The notes under the pieces: model-generated
The model's database searches: none
Told to the model about the DNA's origin: nothing
Seen by the model: only the letters and a program-made list of their open reading frames with translations
DNA from: Lutjanus erythropterus
Lineage: Eukaryota; Chordata; Actinopteri; Lutjaniformes; Lutjanidae
Assembly (NCBI GenBank): GCA_020091685.1
Contig: CM034605.1
Coordinates: 8,363,019-8,427,018 of the forward strand
Length of the DNA: 64,000 nucleotides
Reading direction: 5' to 3'
In this document: positions 52,601-62,300 of the stretch, in pieces
Position numbering within the stretch: the first letter of the stretch is position 1
Layout of the letters: every line of letters starts with the position of its first letter
Translations under genes and position numbers: made by a program

Positions 52601-53292
52601 AATATTAGGTAAGAAGACATATACATATAGAACAAATAAATATAAAAAGCAGTAAAAATGTTGCATACATGACAAATACTCCTAGAAGTAAGAGAGAACA
52701 ATGTTGTCTTTTGTAACTTGGCTGCACTGACCCTTTAACACCATACTGTACCATGGCCAGCCAGTAAGTGCATCATTATTATTAAAAACAGCATACAAGA
52801 ATGCAACATGAATACATGAACACCCCTTAAAACCCAGGAGAGATGAGTGAACATTAACACTGTTTTGATGAGGTGATTCTTAGTTTAATGAAGGTGAGCT
52901 TCGTTATCATCGCCATCCGTACCTCAAACCGGGCTCTCACCTTTATTTGATTACAGTGCTCACGAGGTTAAGTGATATTGTTTTGGTGCAGCGCCGTAAC
53001 ACAAAGGCTGCTTTTTGTTTGTGTATATTGCCCGTTCACACCGGGTGTCTCCGTGCACAATTATGACGTGAGGATCAGAGGAGGAGAGAGAAAGAGTCGG
53101 AGCGATATAGAGCGGTAAGGTCACATCTCTAATTTGCAGCGGAGATGAGAAAAGTGACCCTGGCTTTTAAATAGAACATCAGAGCACTTCACCTGCCTGA
53201 GACACTGCAGATTGCTTTTCCTGGTGGGTGGAAAAGAGCACCTGCCTTCATCTGAATACACACACACACACAATCAAACAGTGCACATGAGC

Positions 53293-53382
<90 letters not shown>

Positions 53383-56300
53383 AACACATGATTGAATTCA
53401 TGTTGCTGATGACACTTTATAATTCATAATGCTAAAAAACTCTCATCTGTTTACAGGGATCTAACCACATCACTTTCACATAATCAGCTGATGGTGCACA
53501 CAATCACAGATCGCTTCTATTGTGAAATATGAAAAGGTCAATATCTGCAGCATTCAGCTGTAAAGTGCTTATTCTGCAGCACACGACTGAAGCAAAATCA
53601 CCTGCATACTTTTTATATCACCTGCGTGTGTGAGAGTGGGTGGTCCTCAGGAGAGATGAACTGCTACACTCTTAGAAATAAAGATACTAACTAGAACCAT
53701 AAGGGGTTATACCTAGAGCAATCTGGTGATGGTTCCACCCAGGACCATCCCTGGGGGTTGTATCCAGAACCTTTACATAAGGGTTTTATCTAGAACCCAC
53801 CCAGGAGGTGCTATTGAGAACCTTTTTAAATTTCAGAGATTTTAGTTTGAACACGCTCACGTGGTTCTACTGAGAACATTTTATATTCCAACAGTTTTAT
53901 CTAGAGTCCACCAACGGGGTTATATTGAGAACCTTTTTGTATTCCAAGGTTTTTATCTAGAACCTATCCAGAAGGTTCTTAATGGAACCCTTAGACTTAC
54001 ACAGAGCACAGAAACCCTTTCTTCAAGAACTGGTTGTTCAGAATGAAATGGTTCCAGGTAAAACCTCAGCTCTTCAGGAAGAACCCTTTTGGAACCCTTA
54101 TTTCTCAGAGTGTACTGTACTAGTACTATAATACTGATACCACATTAGACAAGACCACAAAAACCTTTTAATACAAAGTCTTAATGTTGTCATGACACCA
54201 AAAATTTTAAACTTTGCTACACTAATAGTATAAAAAAATGATACCTAATACCTTTTGATATCACAGCAAAAAGAAAAATGAGATTCCTTTTTTTTTTATT
54301 AACAACCTGCTCACAGTTCTGGCACAGAAAAGGTCACTGAACACTGAGGTCTTGAATGAACGATCATATCATTTTAAACATTGAATGAAAAAAAAAAAAA
54401 AAATTGCAGAAGAGCATTTAAAACTACTACTGTCCATACTTTGCAGCAGGTGCAGCAGGTCGTGCTGAATGAATAAATACTTGTATAAGATTTTTCTTCT
54501 GTGGTTTCATAAAGTGAATTACTTTTTCTTCATCATTATTAATTTTTCACAGTTGTGGCTTACGTGTGGTCTATGGCACTCTTGAATTTTGATCTCACCT
54601 AAGCACAAACAGGAAGTAATAAAATATTGATGAACGCCACAAAAATTCTTAAGCTGTTGGCACGCACAATTTAACATCAAGTCTGCGTGTTCAAATGATT
54701 CATGCATGAGGCCCAGTGTTCTCACCAAGTTAACTGCTGAGATCTGGGAGCGACATTGCTTATTAAAGGTGTGTAAGATTTATAGGGGTTCATTGGTACA
54801 GTATAGCAGAGATGGAATGTATTATTTAAAAATATGTTTTCATTAGTGTATAGTCACCTAAATTTAAGACTCCTTGTGTGTTTGTCACCGTAGAATAAGC
54901 CAGTTTTGTCTACAGAGGGTGAACGGCCATGTTTCTACAGTAGCCAGGAACAGACAAACCAAACAATGGCTCTAAAAAAGGCATTTTGAGCTTTGAATGT
55001 GTTCTGTGGCCACTGTAAGGGTTGAGTGATACCAGGTCTTTGCAATCTAGAAGCTCGCCGCTAGACGCCACTAAATCCTGCACACTGGTGCTTTAAAAGA
55101 AAAAGAGCAACAAGCAGACAGGTGATCAGACAAGTTTTAATAAACCCCTCGGTGAACTTTTTTTTAAAGAAAAAAACAAAGGGAACCTGTAAATTCATTA
55201 CTTTAACGATCTACATTAGACCAACTTCCTGGTTCAACTTATTGGCATTGTATATTTTTTTCCCCCAATTCATGTATAGTGTAGTTTTAAAAGAATACAT
55301 TTTACTACAAGTATTACCACACAATCTAACAAATATGAAAGACTAACATCAGGGACAGCTGTGCTTTTTTTAAATCAAACTTCATTTATGGCTAGATATC
55401 CCAGGGAACCGTGGAAAAGAGAGATATACTCCTGTGAAGTAATAACCTTTAAATCACAGCAAAACATTCAGCCCTAATTATTACTGACATTTCGAGTGCA
55501 CTTACTTTCAGTTTTACGTCGAAATGGAGTGGTAAAAATAATTTGGCTGCTGTTGACTTGTTTACAACCTGTATGATCGTCAGAATGCTTGTGTCCTGCT
55601 CCATCTGACTTCAGTTTAGTAATGTTGCCTTGTTCCCAAATATTAGCAATTAGTTTGTGCTAGTACAATATTATCTTAACTTATAGAAATGATGGCCAAA
55701 GCTACACAAATAAGACCCAAGTTTCTTTCTGGTAGTAGTTCCAGTAGATTATAAAGTAGTTCCAGTGGATTCTACTGCAAAAAAAGAGGTAGTTCCTGCA
55801 TGAAACTGCTCATAACATGATCTGTGGATTATCTGGAGTAACTGGGTCATGATTTTTGTAAAAAAGACACTGGTTTTGAATTTTTTAAATGTATTTCTTT
55901 GGTGCTTTGAGCACCACAATCTGAGTGCGATTGACTCACATTATATTGGAGAGGAGACAGACATCTCTACAGCTGATACCTCTAAAACTCTGCGCCTCCC
56001 AAAAAATCTAAATGCATAAATAACACTATAGGCCAGGGGGAAACATATATATTTTTGATTCTGGGGTGAACTGTAACTTTAAGGCTATGTTTAAATTACT
56101 ACAAAATGTAAAAGATATCTGCTCATATAGCAAGATGTTTTTACTTCAAATCTAGTTACACATGCTTTCTTGATGATTGTGTTTAAAGCTATAATATGTA
56201 ATATCTCAGTTCTCTACTTAAATGATCCCAAATTTTTCCAACACAGTGAAAGTCGAAACTTATTGAATTGAACGCTGCATTTCCTGCTGTTGCTAGCTAG

Positions 56301-59300
56301 TTGCTAGTTGCTATAAACTAAACTTTTTTTTTAAGATGACTGTTTTGTGATTGTGTGGATAGGTACAATTAAGTCTTATAGGTTAGTTTTACCTGCTTTG
56401 TCACATGATTGATGTATGATGAATTATGGGTATTGAACATTGCAACTCTGTACATATGAGAGGCAGTCTGAGGAACAGCCTGGAGCTCAAAACGTTGCAC
56501 AAATAAATTCTTTAAACGGGAGCTCTTTGGTGCGCGGATCTCCCTCTTTTCAGGTATTTTTGTGATCTAACACCCATCCCACTGGGTATATGGATGTGCG
56601 CGTCTTTTTCATTGTTCTTACGTTTGTCGTTAACCCATTTTTATTACTTACACGCCCTCATTCTAATTCTAAAATATATCCTCAATACTGCTTCATAAGC
56701 CAGAAAAAAATCCCGTTGTTATTCCTCTGTCTTGATGTACTATCTCTGCTCCCCTGCTCCTGAGTGCAAACTGCCCTCCTGACACCCTGCCAGCCTATAT
56801 ATAGACTGACAGCCCAATGATGTCACTGAGGGAGCTTGTCCAGCAGGCTGGTGGGGTGGTGGGGTGGAGAGGGTGTGTGTAGTAGTAGTAGTCGTAGTGG
56901 TGTTGGTGGTGGGGTGTGGGGAGTGATTAATGAGGACTGGAATGTAGAACGTAAACAAACTCGACCTCGCCGTCACCTTTCATTCACAAAACTGGCTCGG
57001 CTGACTGACTTTTTTTTTTTTTTCTCCCCCCCCTTAACCACCGCCACCCTTCTCTGGATTATGTCACCCGCTGACACACACACACAGCCTCTCATGTGCA
57101 CACACATCAAACGTCAGCACACACAGACACACTTTTTTCCCCCTCATCGCCTCCTCTGTCATTCTTGTCTCCCTCTAAATGTGGAGCAGAGGGCACTTGA
57201 GTTCACGCTCTCCTCCGTCTTCCTGCCCCCGTCGCCCGGTATTATGTATCCATCTGCCCGCCTGCTCTTGAGGAATGGCGAGCGTCTTAACCTCAGCTAA
57301 CCCCGCCATGGTTTGCACTTGTCCACGTGTGCACGTTTGTGTTTATCTGAAGAAGAGGGGATATCCCAGGAAGTGAAGAATCCCTGATGCTCACTGGCCC
57401 CTCTCTGTCCTCTCTCCCACCTCTGCTCATCATTGCGGGATAACCATCTCTCCCTCTCCCTCTCTCCATCTCCTGTGATGTAGAGGCAGGGGGTATCATT
57501 GAATAATTCAGAATTAGCATGAATTTTTAAAAAGCTTAAGTCTTTTCTTTTTTTTTTCTTTCCTGTGGAAACGTGCGGTGCAGGGAAAGGCCACTGAGGC
57601 TGCTCCAGAGAAAGTCTTCTTACGCTAAATGCTCATTAGGATACTTTCATATTCCCTCTTTTTCTCCGTCTTTGTCATCTTTTAGCCGGAACGGTCCACA
57701 TTTTCCATTAAACCTGCTTCTGGGAATTTGTATCCCTTGGTTTTTATCTGGTTGGGGGTTCTTTTGTGTGCTGGGCTCTTGTAGCTCGATACTCTTGTGA
57801 TTTTCCAGTCATCTGAACTGAGAAATTTGGTGTCATAACAAGAGAGCACACTAACCCAATTTTAACCCCAGTTTGAGTCTCTGTGTGAGGGGATATATTT
57901 TTTCTAGCAGGAGGTCACAAGCACACACTTTCTCAAGCTCCTCACTCATGTTCAAAGGATGTTGGCTGAAGTGGTAGGGATAAAACCTTATATTAACTAT
58001 CATTAATAGATGTTAAATGGTTAAGATAGATGATTAAAGGAGAAAAATTTAATATATTTACTGTACTAAATACTATAATGACCATCATATGTCATCAGAG
58101 GTTAAGGAAACATGCTACACTGAAATACCAGCTTCTCTGACAACAACACTTCAGCCAGTACCGTCTGTTTTTGTACGCCTGTTTCAAATTAATGCCATAT
58201 GTTCACCAAATGAGTTCATGTGTGTTTGTGGGTCATTAGATGTTATTAAAGTTGTATGCTTCAAATTATGACGCTGTAGGTACGCCACTAGCATCATTTT
58301 TGTATGTTCAGAGGTCTGGGGTCAAGTTAGCAATTTACATAATATGCAATGTCTGGATAGACTTTCAAAATAACGGCACAAAAAATACTTGGATAGGTTT
58401 AAGAAAAGATCATGCTTTGGGTTCAAATAAGGGCTTTACTTATGTAAGTTTACATGTAAGTACGGAAGTTCTGTCACTTGCATATAATATATAATTTAGA
58501 AACTAATCACTTTATATTACACAAACTAAAGGGTGTCACAGTATACCAGTATTGACGATAACCATGATATTTAAAAAAAGAAATATTGATATCATATTAT
58601 AATACACATATGGTGATATTTAGTAAATAATCCAGTGCCTCATAATCACAATGTATGGTCTTAAATAATCTATTTTTATTTTTCTTTACAGATGCTCTCT
58701 CTCCACCTCCCTGCACTCGTATTTTAAGTGTAATTGAAATATTTTGGCCACAATAATCATGTAATGAAAATCAAGACCAGCTCTAACACAAATAAATGAT
58801 AAAATAACATAAATTAACATAAATTATAGCATTATTAATAATTAATTAACATCATTGCTGAGAATGTCATTGTTTGTTAACAGTGACATAATTGTTAACT
58901 TACTGTGATTAACTATAAAATTGCTTTTTACTAATGATGGCTATTATTTAGTGTATTTAGTGTAATAAGTTACCGAATTAGCTTGCGCATATTTGATTTC
59001 ACCCAATGCATTAATGGTACATAAAGACACTACATTTTCTTCAAATAAATCTCTGCCCCCCAGCGTAGCCCTCCACATGAACCCCTCATCAAGTCCACGG
59101 CACACCTAAAAAAAGCCAGTTAAACCATCTTCAAACAGCCTGCAAATAAAGAGCTGAGCTGCCACCTCCCAAGTGGGCAATTCCCCTCTGAGAAATCCTC
59201 CCCTTCTCACTGCTGTCTCCTCTCCTCCTGCCTCGTTTCCCTTCTCCTTTTCCTCCGCCGGTAAGCAGTCCCTCTGTTTTCATCTTCCCTGCCCTTGCGC

Positions 59301-62300
59301 AGGCCGTTTGCTCGAGCTCACTTCTCATGTAGGGCGTCACTGTTGGTGCTTTGGCCTTAAGTCCAAAGTTATCTCTCTAATACAGCACCTTGCTGCAGCC
59401 AAAAGCCCACTATGGCCGCTCTAAGTTGAACCAGCTTGAAGATCATATCTGAAGACACGGGGGGAGCCCTGCGGCCTGAATGTGTTACAGTTTTTACTCT
59501 GAGTTTCTTTGCTATAATAATAATAACGATAAGGATACTTGTGTCTTGCAGCTAATTCAGGCGGCTCCCTTCAGGGCCCACAGACGCCTCAGTCGTCTGG
59601 CAGCAGCTCTACGGCAGAGGCGGCAGGAGATCTGAAACCCCCCACACCTGCCACCACCCCTCTGGGACAGGTCACACCACTGCCCCCCAACAGGTACCAC
59701 ACACACACACACACCCTGCACTACTAACACTGCCGCTTCTACAGCGCTGCTACTGCTCTGAGTGATGGTGCTGCTTTTACTATTGCTCTTACTCGTACAT
59801 CTTTAAATTAAAGCTGTTACTGTCTCCACCACATCTACTTTATTTTCTATGATTATTGACCTGATTTTGAAAAAACAAAGTTACAGTCAGCACATGTTGT
59901 TCCTTGTGTTAAAATAATGTTGGTCTGTTGATGTCTGGTGACAAACTGAGTTGTGAATGTTGTCATAAAAACAAGTACAGCACAGTAGAACAGGATTTAA
60001 CTAAAGGCAAAGCTCTCTATGTGTACATTTATGATAAGATATACTCCCATTATCCATAGAAACAGATTTTTAGGTGATTTAGGCGAGATTGAAGGCAAAA
60101 TCCTTATTATGTTTTATCGCTCTTTATGCTTTTACTTTTTTGCAAAATGTCCCTCATCTCTGCTGATCTCTTGTTGTACGATTATAAAGGATGGGAGCCT
60201 TTTTTGTGGCAGATTTTATTTGCAGGCTGGAGAGTAGACAGAGTTCTTTGTTTGCTTTGTTTGTGATATTATGTGTGAGAAATTGTATTCTTGTCTAACA
60301 AGTGTTGATTTACCTCAGCAGTGGGTTATTTGGTGTCTTTTCAGTCCATGTTGTTGTTGGCCCTTGGCCCTTATGTGTCTTTGACACAAATAAATGTAAA
60401 AGTAACAACAATAACAGTGGTGGAAAGTAACTAAATACAGTTTGTACATTTACTCATGAAACTGGACAACATGTTGGTCTGGAAGAAGAAAAGAGAAATT
60501 GTTCCTTTTTATTGGGAGCTGCACAATACACTGTTCAGTAATATAACAACAAATATTGATTTTGTGAATATGGATGATGCACAAAGATTGAGCTGGTTAT
60601 TCACTCTTGAAAAATTTAGATTAGCTAGTTACCTGAAGAAAGCCTGGGAGATGATACCAAATATGTTTTTTTTCTTCTTCCAAGAGACTACAGTAATACT
60701 TCATAAAGTTTTATTATATACAAATTTGTTTTATTTTCTTTTTTTGCTCCTATATGTATTACTGTGTCTTGTAATCCCACGTGTGTTGGCCCAGATGTTT
60801 GGCATGACACAGAATGAAAAACTAACTAAATAAGTTTTCAAGGTGCTTCTACTTCAGTGGAGTATTTTGTGTGTTATTTTATAATTTTTGCTTCACTACA
60901 TGTATATGACAGTTGTAGTAACTGGTTTCTTTCACAAAATATATTAGCAGTTTAAGGTAAGGTATGATGCATTGCAATAGATTGCACTGCCTAAAGGTAT
61001 ATAACTTTATTTATTTATTTATTTATTTATTTAACAGGGACAGTGCACAGCTACTTAGCTGTACCAGAGTTAGCTATAAGCTAATTTTCATCTCTAGTCC
61101 CTGGACAGGAAACAAAATAATTTCTCTGCTAAAGAACACTATTATAAAAAAAATCATTATTATATAATACACAGTATTACAAAACAGAACATATTCATGA
61201 TACAGCAGCTTCAGCAATCACAAAACCACATAACATCAAGACACCTTTACTTTCATCAGCTACAACTAACAGCAGCTGCATACAGGTCTACACTAATGTA
61301 CTGTAATGATAATCCAATAATATATACCACACTAACGGGGATCATTTTGCATAAGGAGTACTTTTACTTGTAATATTTTGGGTGCATTTTTCTGCTAATA
61401 TTTAGTTATTTTCACTGAAGTAGTATTTTAAATGCACAACTGATAACAAACTAATACCACAATAACTATCAGTACATCTGCTGCCACCTCTGTTGGCATC
61501 AAAAATACTCTCTCCAGACAAGTATTAAGACATACGAAGAGTCTGGAAAAATTCCTGGAACATTGAATATGCACAGTTTTGTTAATTTCTAAAGTTTCTT
61601 GCTGGATACAAGATGTTTCCTTCTTCACTGTGAACTTCATTCTTAGTGTATGTGCACTGACAGCTTCAGGTTTCCACAGGACACCTCTGTAAGAAGCAAA
61701 CTGGATCATTGACTTCCAACCTCACTGTGATGTTACAAATCATGCTCATAGGCCCTTAAAGTCAGATTTTCAATGAGCACAGAGAAATTTTCTACTTTCA
61801 GCAGATGGATGTGAAAACACTTCTAGTGTTGAACTCTGCAGATACATCATTCTGCACAGTGAAGCTCAAACATCCAACTGGTGGAAGAAGAAGAAAAAAC
61901 TATTTTTGAGTGGAGGAGGACTTAAAACATTAAAAATAACAAAATGGAATGACTTTTTTTTTTTTCAAAATAAAAGCATTGCTTTTAGATAGAGCTCCTT
62001 CACAGCACATATCATATCCATATTTTCCAGTGTATGTAATTGATGGTCTCCACCTCTCTCACACATACCACACCTCTCTGTCCCTCCCTCCCTCCTCTCC
62101 TTGTCCAGGAGCAGTGTGAGTGTACAGGACCCGTTCTCGGAGGTGAGCGACCCAGCCTTCCAGAAGCGTACTACTACCTCCCTGCCCCCCTCAGCTCCTT
62201 ACCAGCAGGGCCTCAGCATGCCTGACATGATGATGAGGATGCAATACGATGCCAAGGATCCCTTCGCTGGGATGAGGAAGAGTGAGTGAGGCACATGCCA

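Larger units (their letters stand above)
51077..59551 (+). other. arid1b: arid1b intron (8.5 kb)
   Basis: It contains an A-rich stretch (about 52500-52650) and a 42-unit (CA)n tract (53297-53380). A third foldback element (53665-54114), a TTAA-flanked MITE (54763-55096) and a diverged relative of the 7955-8557 element (about 55690-56085) follow. A GTA/GTG-rich stretch lies at about 56878-56920 and pyrimidine-rich segments at 57020-57200. Unique GC-richer sequence lies at about 52880-53190. I see no exon on either strand; open frames here are short or repeat-driven. Confidence 0.7.
59694..62108 (+). other. arid1b: arid1b intron (2.4 kb)
   Basis: A short CA tract follows the donor (59700-59714). 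From 60415 to about 61435 the sequence looks like a hAT-like element (CAGTGGTGGAAAGTAACTAA end) interrupted at about 61006-61250 by another insertion with a (TTTA)n edge. No exon was recognised. It ends in a CTCCTTGTCCAG acceptor. Confidence 0.6.
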
